A stretch of 64,000 nt of DNA from Geothrix sp. 21YS21S-2 (GTDB lineage Bacteria > Acidobacteriota > Holophagae > Holophagales > Holophagaceae). Below the pieces are notes generated by a model. It made no database searches and had not been told where the DNA came from. It saw nothing but the letters and a program-made list of their open reading frames with translations. The stretch's first letter is position 1. The number at the start of each line of letters is the position of its first letter. The position numbers were made by a program, and so were the translations under genes. The stretch spans positions 2,390,001-2,454,000 of the forward strand of contig NZ_CP132910.1 of assembly GCF_030846775.1 (NCBI RefSeq), written 5' to 3'. This document shows positions 35,228 through 43,566 of this stretch, piece after piece.

Positions 35228-35996
35228 CGCCGTCCTGGCCCTGCAGCGCAGCCTCGCGGCCCTGGCCCTGGATCCCGACGCCGCCGCCTTCGAGGCCGAC
35301 CCGGGCGCCTTCGCCGCGGCCCGGGGCCTGCCGGAGGGGGACCAGGCCGCCTTCCGGCGCTACCGCGACCGGCTCCTGTACTACCGGGACGCCGTGCGGG
35401 AGGACATCTGCGAACCCGTCGACCAGGACTTCCCCCTCACCCGGACCCTGCTCGAGGGGGCCGGGGCGTGGGGAGCGTGCCGCGCCGGCTTCCTTTCCAG
35501 CCGGACCTTCCGGAGCCCCTTCTACCGGGACATCTCCGCCACGTTCCTGGGCTGGCTGGCCACCTCGGCCTGGGGCCGGGACCGGTGGCCCTTCCTCCTG
35601 GAACTGGCCCACTTCGAGCTGGTCAGGCAACTGGTGGAGCACCTCCCCGACGCGGCCCCCCCCGCGGGCCTGCGCGCCGTGCCCCGCCCCGGAGACCTCC
35701 TGGTGCTGGCGCCCTCCACCCAGGTTCTGGCCTACGCGTACCGCGTCCACGAGGCCACCTGGGAGGCGCCCGCGCCCGAGCCCGGGGCCTGCCGCCTCCT
35801 GGCCAGCCGGGACGCGCAAGGCTTCATCCAGTGGCGGGAACTGACGGAGGCCGCGGCCTGCCTCCTGGCGCGGGCCCGGGGCGCCTCCCTGGCGGCCGTG
35901 GCGGAGGAGCTCGGGCTGGCGGACCTGCCCGGGCTCCTGTCCTTCCTGGCCGGCCTGCGGGAGGCGGGGGCCGTGCTGGGCTTCAGGGAAGCCTGA
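35220..35996 (+). CDS. DUF2063 partner protein (BufC/HvfC-like)
   Basis: 258 residues. The N-terminal half (about 1-95) has the DUF2063 pattern: an ALALDPDAAAF helix, YRDRLLYYRDAVREDI, then DFPLTRTLLEG. The C-terminal half (about 95-258) has alternating helices and strands typical of the partner that recognises the peptide leader. It overlaps the MNIO gene by eight bases, the standard BufB-BufC pairing. No transporter, DoxX-like BufD or regulator follows, as the next gene (lysS) is convergent six bases away. Confidence 0.88.
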   Translation: MPDAVLALQRSLAALALDPDAAAFEADPGAFAAARGLPEGDQAAFRRYRDRLLYYRDAVREDICEPVDQDFPLTRTLLEGAGAWGACRAGFLSSRTFRSPFYRDISATFLGWLATSAWGRDRWPFLLELAHFELVRQLVEHLPDAAPPAGLRAVPRPGDLLVLAPSTQVLAYAYRVHEATWEAPAPEPGACRLLASRDAQGFIQWRELTEAAACLLARARGASLAAVAEELGLADLPGLLSFLAGLREAGAVLGFREA

Positions 35997-36002
35997 CCGG
36001 GT

Positions 36003-37532
36003 TCAGAGCTCCTCGTCCTCGGCGCCCTTCGCCATGGGGCGCATCAGCGGGAAGAGCAGGACGTCCCGGATGCTGGAGCTGTCGGTCATCAGCATGACCA
36101 GGCGGTCCATGCCCACGCCCAGGCCGCCGCAGGGGGGGAACCCGTGCTCCAGGGCCTCGATGAAGTCCTCGTCCAGGAGCATGGCCTCGTCGTTGCCGGC
36201 CTCGCGCTCGGCGAGCTGGGCCTCGAAGCGCTCCAGCTGCACGACGGGATCGTTGAGCTCGGAGTAGGCGTTGGCCAGTTCCATGCCGCCGATGAAGAGC
36301 TCGAAGCGGTCCACGAACCGGTCGTCCCCGGGGAGGTTCTTGGTCAGGGGGCTCAGCTCCACGGGGTAGTCCGTGATGAAGGTGGGCTGGATGAGCTCCT
36401 TCTCGGCGTGGTGCTCGAAGAGCGCGCCCAGCAGGGCGCCGGGGGTCTGCTTCTCCGCGTCCTCCACGTGGGCCTCCCGGGCCAGGCGCAGGATCTGGGC
36501 GTCGTCCTCCAGGAGGGCCCGGTCGAAGCCGCCGTAGTGGGCGGTGGCGTCCTTGAGGGTCATGCGGCGGAAGGGGGTGCGGTAGCTGATGAGCCGGGGA
36601 TTGCCCTCGGCGTCCACGCCGTAGGGGCGCTCCACGGCGCCCAGGTGGCCCGCCACGGTCTCGAAGAGGTTCTCGGTGAGCACCATCACGTCCCGCAGGT
36701 CCTCGCCGGCCGCGTAGCTCTCCATCATGGTGAACTCGGGGTTGTGGCGCATGGAGACGCCCTCGTTGCGGAAGCTCCGGTTGATCTCGAACACCCGCTC
36801 GAAGCCGCCGACGATCAGGCGCTTGAGGTAGAGCTCGGGGGCGATGCGCAGGTAGAGGGGGATGTCGAGCGCGTTGTGGTGCGTGACGAAGGGCCGGGCC
36901 GTGGCGCCGCCCGGGATGGGCTGCATCATGGGGGTCTCCACCTCCAGGAAGCGCTGGCCCTCCATGTAGCTGCGCACCTTGGCGATGATTCGGCTGCGGG
37001 TCTGGAACGTGAGAAGGACGTCGGGGTTGGCCACCAGGTCCAGGTAGCGCCGGCGGTAGCGCACCTCCTTGTCCTGCAGCCCGTGCCACTTCTCGGGCAG
37101 GGGCTTGTGGGCCTTGGTGAGGAACTGGATCCGCTGGGCCCGGACCGACAGTTCGCCCATCCTGGTGCGCATGACCGGGCCGGTGACCGAGATGAAGTCG
37201 CCCAGGTCCAGCAGCTTGACCACCTCCCAGCCGGGCTCGGCCAGGTCGTTCATGCGGAAGTACACCTGGAGCTTCACCCCCATCTCGGTGATGGTCGCGA
37301 ACACGCTCTTGCCCATCTCCCGGATGGCGATCACCCGGCCCATGACGCTGACGACCTTGCCCAGGGCCTCCAGCTCCTCATTGGTGGTCTTGGCCCCCTC
37401 CCGGTCGTGGGCCTCCAGGAGGTCCCCGATGCCGTGGGTGCGCTCGGCCTTGCGGGGCCACACGTCCAGACCCAGGGCCTTGAGCTTCTCCAGCTTCTCG
37501 ATGCGGACTTGGCGGTACTGGCTGAGCTGCAT
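36003..37532 (-). CDS. lysS: lysyl-tRNA synthetase, class II
   Basis: Charges tRNA-Lys. 509 residues. An N-terminal OB-fold anticodon domain (about 60-170) is followed by the class II core with motif 1 (FLEVETPMMQPIPGGA), motif 2 (FERVFEINRSFRNEGVSMRHNPEFTMME) and motif 3 (GLGVGMDRLVMLMT). I chose the ATG at 37532 (GGAG six bases upstream) over an upstream TTG at 37556. The gene is convergent to the RiPP-like cassette with six bases between stops. Confidence 0.97.
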   Translation of the reverse strand: MQLSQYRQVRIEKLEKLKALGLDVWPRKAERTHGIGDLLEAHDREGAKTTNEELEALGKVVSVMGRVIAIREMGKSVFATITEMGVKLQVYFRMNDLAEPGWEVVKLLDLGDFISVTGPVMRTRMGELSVRAQRIQFLTKAHKPLPEKWHGLQDKEVRYRRRYLDLVANPDVLLTFQTRSRIIAKVRSYMEGQRFLEVETPMMQPIPGGATARPFVTHHNALDIPLYLRIAPELYLKRLIVGGFERVFEINRSFRNEGVSMRHNPEFTMMESYAAGEDLRDVMVLTENLFETVAGHLGAVERPYGVDAEGNPRLISYRTPFRRMTLKDATAHYGGFDRALLEDDAQILRLAREAHVEDAEKQTPGALLGALFEHHAEKELIQPTFITDYPVELSPLTKNLPGDDRFVDRFELFIGGMELANAYSELNDPVVQLERFEAQLAEREAGNDEAMLLDEDFIEALEHGFPPCGGLGVGMDRLVMLMTDSSSIRDVLLFPLMRPMAKGAEDEEL

Positions 37533-37586
37533 GCGGTCTCCATTCCTTCGGGGCAAAAAACCAGTTTATCGCGGGAAGGCCTCTTT

Positions 37587-38057
37587 TCAGCCCTCTCTTG
37601 GCACCAGGAGCACCACCCCCAGGCTGGCCCCGCCCAGGCAGATGGCCGTGAAGGCCCGCCCCCGGAGGGTCAGGGGTCCGGGGCCCGCGGGCACGTGGTC
37701 GGGCCCGGGGGCGGGAATCCCCCGCCACGCCGCCTCCAGGGCGGGGTCCTCCAGGAAGATCACGTCTCCGGGCCCGGGCAGGCCCTTGCCGGCCCAGCCC
37801 GGGGTGGCCTCCATCACCAGCCCCGAGACCCGGTCGACGAAGGCCGCGGGCGCCGTCAGACCCCGGAAGGCCTCGCGGTAGCGCTCGAAGGCGCGCCGGG
37901 CGTCCAGGTCCCGGGCCTCCAGCTCGTCCTCCAGGCGGATCTTGGCCCGCCAGTAGCGGTGGGCCAGCACCGAGGCCAGGAAGAGCGCGGCCACCAGGAG
38001 GAGGACGCCGCCGTCCACCTTGTGGGGCCAGGGGGGCAGCTGGAGCAGGAACGCCAT
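37587..38057 (-). CDS. small membrane-anchored protein of unknown function
   Basis: 156 residues with one N-terminal membrane helix (about 16-33). A charged helical linker follows (about 37-65), then a compact domain whose AAFVDRVSGLVMEATPGW and GVVLLV ends resemble a worn PAS-like fold. No catalytic motif is visible. It lies 54 bases before lysS on the same strand, so it may be co-transcribed. The family is not recognised. Confidence 0.6.
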   Translation of the reverse strand: MAFLLQLPPWPHKVDGGVLLLVAALFLASVLAHRYWRAKIRLEDELEARDLDARRAFERYREAFRGLTAPAAFVDRVSGLVMEATPGWAGKGLPGPGDVIFLEDPALEAAWRGIPAPGPDHVPAGPGPLTLRGRAFTAICLGGASLGVVLLVPREG

Positions 38058-38088
38058 GGAGGACCTCGGAGTCAGGCCTCCAGTATAG

Positions 38089-39252
38089 TCAGTCCCCCTT
38101 CACCGCCCGGCCGCAGTACCCCATGCCCAGGAACGGGGTGAAGAGGAACTCGAACCCGTCCCCGACCCTGCCGGTGGCCAGCAGCCCCAGGAAGGCCCGC
38201 GAGAGGATCCGGGGGCGCACGCCCCGCAGCGTGTCGACGGCCAGCCCGTGGCGGCCGCAGATGCCGCGCAGCTCCGAGGGCTTGAGGAACAGGTGGTACA
38301 CGTGCATGTGCTCCGGCGTGTTCCGCACGAAGAGCCGCACCCCCTGGATGGCCACGAGGCCGGCCAGCGGGGTCCGGTTGAAGGTGTGGAAATAGAACCA
38401 CCCGCCCGGCTTCAGGACCCGGGCCGCCTCCCGGATCACCGCGTCCCGTTCCTCGAGGTGCTCGAGGAAATCCATCATGCACACCACGTCGAAGCGCCCG
38501 TCGGGGAAGGCCAGGCTCCGGGCGTCCATGGGGAGGTAGGCCACGGTCCCGGTGGGGTCGTGCCCGCGGGCCACGGCCAGGCTCTCCCCGGACAGATCGA
38601 TGCCCGTGACCCGGTGGCCCGCCGCCGCCAGGGGGTTGGCCAGGAACCCCGCCCCGCAGGCCACGTCCAGGACGTGCGAGGCCGCGGGCAGCTCCCCGAG
38701 GATCCAGGCGGTGCGCAGGCGGGACTCCGCCCGCAGGAGGGCCACGGGATCGTCGTCGGCCTCGTACCAGCGCTCCCCCAGGCTGTCGTAGACGCGATTG
38801 TCGATCTCCGGCCGGCGCCGCCGGCCCGCCCCCGCCAGGGCCTGCACCACGAGGAAGGCGCCCACGAGCGCGACCTGGAGGCCCAGCGCCCCCCGGGGGC
38901 CGCCGGCCACCCACACCCAGGCGGTGGCCAGCAGGACCAGGGGGTGCAGGATGAACAGCACGGCGTGCACCCAGTGCTCCCAGGCCGTGCACAGGCGCTG
39001 GTGGACGAACTCGTCCTTGGTGATCAGCAGGCAGGAGAAGGCCGCCAGCGCCCCGTAGGCGCGAAGGTGACCCCCGGTCGGCGCCAGGACCAGCGGCAGC
39101 GTCAGGCACGCCAGGAACACGGCGGTATCCAGCAGGTGGCCCGCCCATTCCCACCGGGGCACGTCCCGCCACCGGTGGAAACCGAACTCGTCCACGCCCA
39201 TGGTCAGCCCCTGCAGGGCGAAGGGGAGCAGGGCCAGGGCCGGCGCGCTCAC
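38089..39252 (-). CDS. SAM methyltransferase with N-terminal membrane domain
   Basis: 387 residues joining two parts. Residues 1-135 form about four membrane helices, an unrecognised membrane domain with GVDEFGFHRW and FLVVQALAG. Residues 150-387 are a class I SAM methyltransferase of UbiG/type-11 kind, with motif I LDVACGAGFLANPL (about 193-206), an acidic GIDLS, and FDVVCMMDFLEHLEERDAV. The start is GTG at 39252, overlapping the stop of the type III polyketide synthase (GTGA), so the two are translationally coupled. It probably methylates a lipophilic phenol, pyrone or quinone made by that enzyme at the membrane. Confidence 0.85.
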   Translation of the reverse strand: MSAPALALLPFALQGLTMGVDEFGFHRWRDVPRWEWAGHLLDTAVFLACLTLPLVLAPTGGHLRAYGALAAFSCLLITKDEFVHQRLCTAWEHWVHAVLFILHPLVLLATAWVWVAGGPRGALGLQVALVGAFLVVQALAGAGRRRRPEIDNRVYDSLGERWYEADDDPVALLRAESRLRTAWILGELPAASHVLDVACGAGFLANPLAAAGHRVTGIDLSGESLAVARGHDPTGTVAYLPMDARSLAFPDGRFDVVCMMDFLEHLEERDAVIREAARVLKPGGWFYFHTFNRTPLAGLVAIQGVRLFVRNTPEHMHVYHLFLKPSELRGICGRHGLAVDTLRGVRPRILSRAFLGLLATGRVGDGFEFLFTPFLGMGYCGRAVKGD

Positions 39253-40394
39253 CCCGCCTTCCGGAGGAGGGCGCCCGCGATGGTGAGCCCGGGCCCGAAG
39301 GCCAGGGAGACGACGAGGGTCCCGGGCGCCACGGCGGCGTCGGCCAGGATGGCCTGCCACACGTGGGGCAGGGTCGCCGAGGACATGTTCCCGTGGTCGC
39401 GAAGGATGGCGTTGCTGGCCTCCACTTGCGCGGGGCGCAGGCCCAGGTGCTCGGCGAGTTCGTCGATGATCCGGGGGCCCCCGGGGTGGATGGCGAAGAC
39501 CGCGTCCCGGAAAAGAGCTCCGGCCGTGCGGCCCGCGCCCGCCGCCAGATCGTCCAGGAAGGGGCCGAGGGCCGCGCGGATGTAGTCCGGCACCTTGCGG
39601 CTCAGGGTCATCTGCATGCCGGAATCGGAGACCATCCAGGTCATGGCGTCCGTGGTCTCCGGCGCGATCTCCTCGCGGGTGGCCAGGAGCTCGAGACCGG
39701 GCCCCTCCGCCCGGGAGACGGAGTAGCGGATCGCGCCGTCGGCGAACAGGGTCTGCACCACCAGCTGCTCGGGCTGGTGCTGGGCGGGATCCATGTGCAG
39801 CGTGCACAGCTCGGTGTGGACCACGTCCACCCTGGCCTTCCCCCGCTCCAGGAGCCCCGCCGCCAGCCGGATGGCTGGCATCGCGGCGTAGCAGCCCATG
39901 TGGTAGGCGTGGATCACCTCCGTGGAGCGTCCCCACCCGCGGTGCGCCACCAGGCGCTGGGCGCCGCTGGGGGAGACGTAGCCCGTGCAGGTGACGTGCA
40001 TGATCACCGGCGGCGGCTCCAGCTCGTCGGTGTAGAAGGATTCGAAGACGCGCCCGCACACCTCCCCGTAGAACCGGCTCCGCTCCCCGCAGGGCCTGCC
40101 CGAGGGGAATTCGTTCAGCCGGAAGATCCGCATGCGGTCCCAGTCGGTGTGGGTGAAATCGTCCAGGAAGGCGCCCCGGGCGCTGATGCGGTCGGTGCTG
40201 CACCCGAAGCGAAGCACCAGCTTTTTCAGCTTCCGGGTCAGCGCCTCCCGCGCCTCCTCCGAGTCCGGGCGCTGGAGCGTGAGTTCCGCCCGGGCGTGGG
40301 CCGCGGCGATCCACTCCAGGATGTCCCCCTGGGCGGCCTGGTGCGTGGGAGACTGATTCTGGAAACCCTGGAGAAGGATCGGGAGCTGGGTCAT
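39249..40394 (-). CDS. type III polyketide synthase (chalcone/stilbene synthase-like)
   Basis: Iterative condensing enzyme of 381 residues that acts on acyl-CoA starters and malonyl-CoA without a carrier protein. The triad is complete: Cys168 in HAYHMGCYAAMPAIR, His303 in FAIHPGGPRIID and Asn336 in RDHGNMSSAT. The LFADGAIRYSV segment is also typical. Likely products are alkyl-resorcinols or alkyl-pyrones, with the coupled methyltransferase as tailoring enzyme. I start at the ATG 40394; an ATG five codons upstream (40409) is possible. Neither has a strong ribosome-binding site. AT-rich DNA upstream should hold the promoter. Confidence 0.9.
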   Translation of the reverse strand: MTQLPILLQGFQNQSPTHQAAQGDILEWIAAAHARAELTLQRPDSEEAREALTRKLKKLVLRFGCSTDRISARGAFLDDFTHTDWDRMRIFRLNEFPSGRPCGERSRFYGEVCGRVFESFYTDELEPPPVIMHVTCTGYVSPSGAQRLVAHRGWGRSTEVIHAYHMGCYAAMPAIRLAAGLLERGKARVDVVHTELCTLHMDPAQHQPEQLVVQTLFADGAIRYSVSRAEGPGLELLATREEIAPETTDAMTWMVSDSGMQMTLSRKVPDYIRAALGPFLDDLAAGAGRTAGALFRDAVFAIHPGGPRIIDELAEHLGLRPAQVEASNAILRDHGNMSSATLPHVWQAILADAAVAPGTLVVSLAFGPGLTIAGALLRKAG

Positions 40395-40760
40395 GGAAGC
40401 CTGCCTCATGGAATTCAAGCGCCTGCCGGTCGGGGAAAGGGAATGCCCAGGATGGGCATGCACGCCCAGGTCAATAATGGGCCTGTCCTGAAAAATTGCT
40501 CTTTTTTTAACAATCAAAGCGGGGCCCGGAAGCCGCCCGCCCCGGGGATGTCCGTCAGGCCCTACATTCCCAGCGCTTGCGTCCACTCGTAAGATTCCGC
40601 GAGACCCCTCAACCGGTCTCAGCTCCCGGGCCGGGCCGCCCAGGCGCCTGCGCGAATATGCCGCTATCTCCCGGCCCGGGGCCTGCCGATAGTCCAACCA
40701 GGAGTCGAGGCCAGCTCGCGTGGGACCCGGACTCTTCGCTGACTTGCCGATGGAGATGCC
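40395..40760. other. divergent intergenic region with AT-rich stretch and inverted repeat
   Basis: 366 bases between the minus-strand polyketide synthase and the plus-strand Sel1 gene, with no gene I can support. A stretch at about 40490-40520 is AT-rich (including TTTTTTTAACAATC) and is the likely promoter for the polyketide operon. An 11-bp inverted repeat CCCGGGCCGGG/CCCGGCCCGGG at 40625-40635 and 40670-40680 could form a hairpin or operator for the Sel1 gene. Confidence 0.5.
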
Positions 40761-41501
40761 ATGCAGATGCGGGTGCGGTCCCTGTTCCTTCCCTGCCTGC
40801 CTTTCTGCCTCCTGGTGGCCGGTCCCGTGACGCCGTCCTCCCGGCAGAACGGGGCCGGCCCCATTCCCCTCACGCGGGTGACGGGGGGCGCGCCCGCTCC
40901 CTCCCTTGCGTTCCTCACCTGCCTGGGCGCCGCGGAGCGCGGGGACACCGAGGCCCAGGCCCGGGTCGCCTCCATGTTCTTCCTGGGCGAAGGCGTTCCG
41001 GCCGATGTGCGGGAGGCCGTGGCCTGGTATCTCCGGGCCGCGGCGGGGGGAGATGCGAAATCCATGATGATCCTCGGCATGATGCACGAGGATGGCGACG
41101 GCGTGTCCCGCGACCCCGACCAGGCCCTCCGGTATTTCGTCATGGCCGCCCAGCGCGGGGACCTGGACGCCCAGGTCAAGCTCGGCGTGAAGTACTACCT
41201 GGGCGAGGGCGTGCCCAGGGACCTGCAGGAGGCCCGCACCTGGCTCCAACGGGCCGCCGTCCAGGGCGATGCCTACGCCCAGGGCTGCCTGGGGCTCATG
41301 TACGCCGTGGGGGAGGGGGTTCCCCGGGACCCCACGGAAGCCTACGCCTGGCTCACGCGCGCCGAGGCCGGCGGGAACCGCCAGGTCGCCCAGCCCCTGG
41401 AGACCCTCAAGCGGGATCTCACGCCGGACCAGCTCGAGCAGGGCCGGCGGCGGGCGGAGGCACTCGGGGCGGGCCGCCCCGCGGAGACGGTGGCAAGATA
41501 G
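40761..41501 (+). CDS. secreted Sel1-repeat protein
   Basis: 246 residues with an N-terminal signal-like hydrophobic stretch (about 8-22). It then has four Sel1 (TPR-like) repeats of about 36 residues, each with the A-x3-LG-x8-G-V-x3-D-x2-A-x2-W pattern, such as ASMFFLGEGVPADVREAVAWYLRAA near 67-92. The repeats make a solenoid for protein contacts. The start ATG has GGAG six bases upstream. The partner is unknown. Confidence 0.8.
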   Translation: MQMRVRSLFLPCLPFCLLVAGPVTPSSRQNGAGPIPLTRVTGGAPAPSLAFLTCLGAAERGDTEAQARVASMFFLGEGVPADVREAVAWYLRAAAGGDAKSMMILGMMHEDGDGVSRDPDQALRYFVMAAQRGDLDAQVKLGVKYYLGEGVPRDLQEARTWLQRAAVQGDAYAQGCLGLMYAVGEGVPRDPTEAYAWLTRAEAGGNRQVAQPLETLKRDLTPDQLEQGRRRAEALGAGRPAETVAR

Positions 41502-41519
41502 ATCCTGTCGGAGGCGGCC

Positions 41520-41732
41520 TTGCTGGACACCCTCTATTTCATCCTCGTCGTCATCGTCTTCTTCGGGCTCGTGCTGCACGCCATCCACCAGGAGGAACGG
41601 CGGAAGACCGACCGCCGCCAGGAGGATCGCCCCGTCGCCGTCGAGCGCAGGATCGGGGACCGGCGCGGCAATTCGGCCCTCGCCTACCTTGCGTGGGGCC
41701 TGCGCACCCGGTGGCGCAGGCTCACCCGGTAA
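41520..41732 (+). CDS. small single-helix membrane protein
   Basis: 70 residues from a TTG start with GGAGG six bases upstream. One membrane helix (about 4-20) is followed by a strongly basic, Arg-rich cytoplasmic tail. It begins 18 bases after the Sel1 gene and probably shares its transcript. The last 11 bases overlap the convergent LysE gene. Family not recognised. Confidence 0.5.
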   Translation: MLDTLYFILVVIVFFGLVLHAIHQEERRKTDRRQEDRPVAVERRIGDRRGNSALAYLAWGLRTRWRRLTR

Positions 41733-42354
41733 GGGCGCGGAGCAGCACCACGCCCGCGGCGCCCACCAGGACGGCCCCCATGCCCTTGATGAACCATTCC
41801 ACCGAGGCGGGGCTCCACCGCCCCTTGAACCTCCTCACCAGCCAGAGGAGCGTGGAGAACCAGCAGACGATCCCCAGGAACACCGCCAGGGCGAAGGGCA
41901 CGGCCCGTTCGGGGGACAGCGTGACGAGGCCCGTGGCGTGGAGGGCCGCCAGGGCCGCGGTCCAGGTGACCAGCAGCGTGGGGTTCAGGGCCGTGAGGAG
42001 GAAGCCGCCCAGGAGGCTGCGCTTGGTGCCCTTCCGGCGTTCCGGCTGGCCCGGCGGAGGGCCGGGCTTGGGCTTGTGCAGCAGGAGGATGATGCCCAGG
42101 ACCAGGCAGAGGACGGCGCCCACGACCCTGCTGGCGGGCAGGACCCGGGGGTGCCGGTCCAGGACCGTGCTGAGGCCCCAGAAGGCCGCCAGGGAATAGA
42201 TCCCTTCCGCCACCGCCCCGCCGATGGCCACGAAGCGGGCATGGCGGGCGTCCTGGTTGAGCCCCAGCCGGAGCACCAGCAGGGCGATGGGCCCCGCCAC
42301 CGGCATGGACCCGATGAAACCGAAGGCGAATCCGACGAGGATGGCGACGACCAT
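41722..42354 (-). CDS. LysE-family transporter
   Basis: 210 residues with about six membrane helices. The first helix region GFIGSMPVAGPIALLVLRLGLNQD matches the LysE/RhtB translocator start, and ALNPTLLVTWTAA (about 122-134) matches the second conserved segment. The loop between is basic. Such proteins export amino acids or similar small molecules; the substrate cannot be read. Overlaps the small gene at its 3' end. Confidence 0.8.
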   Translation of the reverse strand: MVVAILVGFAFGFIGSMPVAGPIALLVLRLGLNQDARHARFVAIGGAVAEGIYSLAAFWGLSTVLDRHPRVLPASRVVGAVLCLVLGIILLLHKPKPGPPPGQPERRKGTKRSLLGGFLLTALNPTLLVTWTAALAALHATGLVTLSPERAVPFALAVFLGIVCWFSTLLWLVRRFKGRWSPASVEWFIKGMGAVLVGAAGVVLLRALTG

Positions 42355-42372
42355 GGGGAAATATACCGCGGA

Positions 42373-42819
42373 CTACCGGAAGTCCACGTCGTCCGGCAGC
42401 TCGTTCCGGTCGGCCTCGCCCCCCCAGGGGAAATGCTCCGCCAGCCGGACCCCCACCAGGTGGATCCCCTCCACCAGTCCTTCGGTGAAGGCGCCCCGGG
42501 CAAACTGGGCGGTCAGACATGCGGCCACATCGTTCCAGAAGGCCTGCCCCACCTTGGCGTGGATGCCCGCGTCCCCCAGCACCACGAAACGCCGGCGGCT
42601 GGGCACCACGAAGATGAGGACGCCGTTGCGGTCGGCGGTGGCCTCCATGTGGAGCCGGCTGAAGGCCCTGGCGGCCGCCTTCTCCACATCGCCCCAGAAG
42701 AACCGGGACACCGACACCCGGACCTCGCCTGAGGAGGCGCGCTCCGCCTCCCGGATGGCCTCGACCACCTTCCCGGCGTCCACGCACTGCCTCAGGCGCC
42801 TGCGGCTCATGCCCCACAT
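42373..42819 (-). CDS. TPM-domain protein, small
   Basis: 148 residues forming a TPM (TLP18.3/Psb32/MOLO-1) domain without signal or membrane segments. Recognised from EAIREAERASSGEVRVSV near 18-35, NGVLIFVVPSRRRFVVLGDAGI near 62-83 and GIHLVGVRLAEHFP near the end. The start ATG at 42819 has GGAGG upstream and lies 16 bases after the stop of the second TPM gene. Role unknown; in other bacteria such genes are linked to LemA. Confidence 0.75.
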   Translation of the reverse strand: MWGMSRRRLRQCVDAGKVVEAIREAERASSGEVRVSVSRFFWGDVEKAAARAFSRLHMEATADRNGVLIFVVPSRRRFVVLGDAGIHAKVGQAFWNDVAACLTAQFARGAFTEGLVEGIHLVGVRLAEHFPWGGEADRNELPDDVDFR

Positions 42820-42835
42820 GACGGTCCTCCGCGCT

Positions 42836-43561
42836 TCACCATGATCCCGATGCCCCCCCGCCGCCGGAGCTGCCCCCGCCGCCGGAGAACCCGCCTCCGC
42901 CGCCTCCCCCGCCCCCCCCGCCACCCCGGCCCGAGGTGAGGATGTCGAGCAGGAGGTAGATGGCCATGGACGGGTGGGTGGCCAGCAGCCCCAGGAAGGC
43001 CAGCGCCAGCAGCCCGATGATGATCTTCGTCCCGAGGCCCAGCGAGGCGAAATCGAAGGAGCCTCCCTGCGGGCGCCGGGCCTTCGCCGCGGCGGCGTCG
43101 CCCCCCGCCACCTTGAGGATGCGGTCCACCCCCTCCGTGATCGCCCTGTCCGGGTCGCCGGCCTTCAGTCCGGGGATGATGCTCTCCTGGATGATGCGGT
43201 AGGCCACCACGTCGGGCACCTGCCCCTCCAGGCCGTAGCCCACCTCCATGCGCACCTTGTGGTCCGCGGCCAGGACGAACAGCACCAGCCCGTCGTCCAG
43301 GCCCTTGCGGCCCACCTTCCAGGCCGCGAAGGCCTTGACGGTCCAGTCCTCCAGCGGGTCCCCGCCGGTGGTTTCGCCGATCCACACCAGCACCTGGTGG
43401 CCCGTGCCCTGCTGGTAGGCTTCCAGGCGCCGGTCCAGGCCGGTGCGCACCGCGGGCGACAGGAGGCCGGGGCCGTCCGTCACCCACCGGGTGGGGGACG
43501 GCGGGGGCGCGGCCCCGAGGATCCCCGCCAGCAGGCAGAGCAGGACCAGGAGGCGCCGCAT
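42836..43561 (-). CDS. TPM-domain membrane protein (YgcG-like)
   Basis: 241 residues with a signal peptide (cut after GILGA, about 17), then a TPM domain (about 25-150, WVTDGPGLLSPAVRTGLDRRL through VGYGLEGQVPD and IPGLKAGD). A membrane helix near 183-199 and a glycine-rich tail follow (about 213-241, runs of G with S, F and A). The tail is coded by near-pure G/C DNA (about 42842-42930). It lies five bases after lemA in the same orientation. Confidence 0.85.
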   Translation of the reverse strand: MRRLLVLLCLLAGILGAAPPPSPTRWVTDGPGLLSPAVRTGLDRRLEAYQQGTGHQVLVWIGETTGGDPLEDWTVKAFAAWKVGRKGLDDGLVLFVLAADHKVRMEVGYGLEGQVPDVVAYRIIQESIIPGLKAGDPDRAITEGVDRILKVAGGDAAAAKARRPQGGSFDFASLGLGTKIIIGLLALAFLGLLATHPSMAIYLLLDILTSGRGGGGGGGGGGGGFSGGGGSSGGGGASGSW

Positions 43562-43566
43562 GGCGG

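Noticed and set aside
38058-40314. Long reading frame making one giant methyltransferase with the polyketide synthase region
   Set aside because: The upstream half is an antisense-like shadow of the synthase frame; the GTG at 39252 overlapping the synthase stop is the sensible start.
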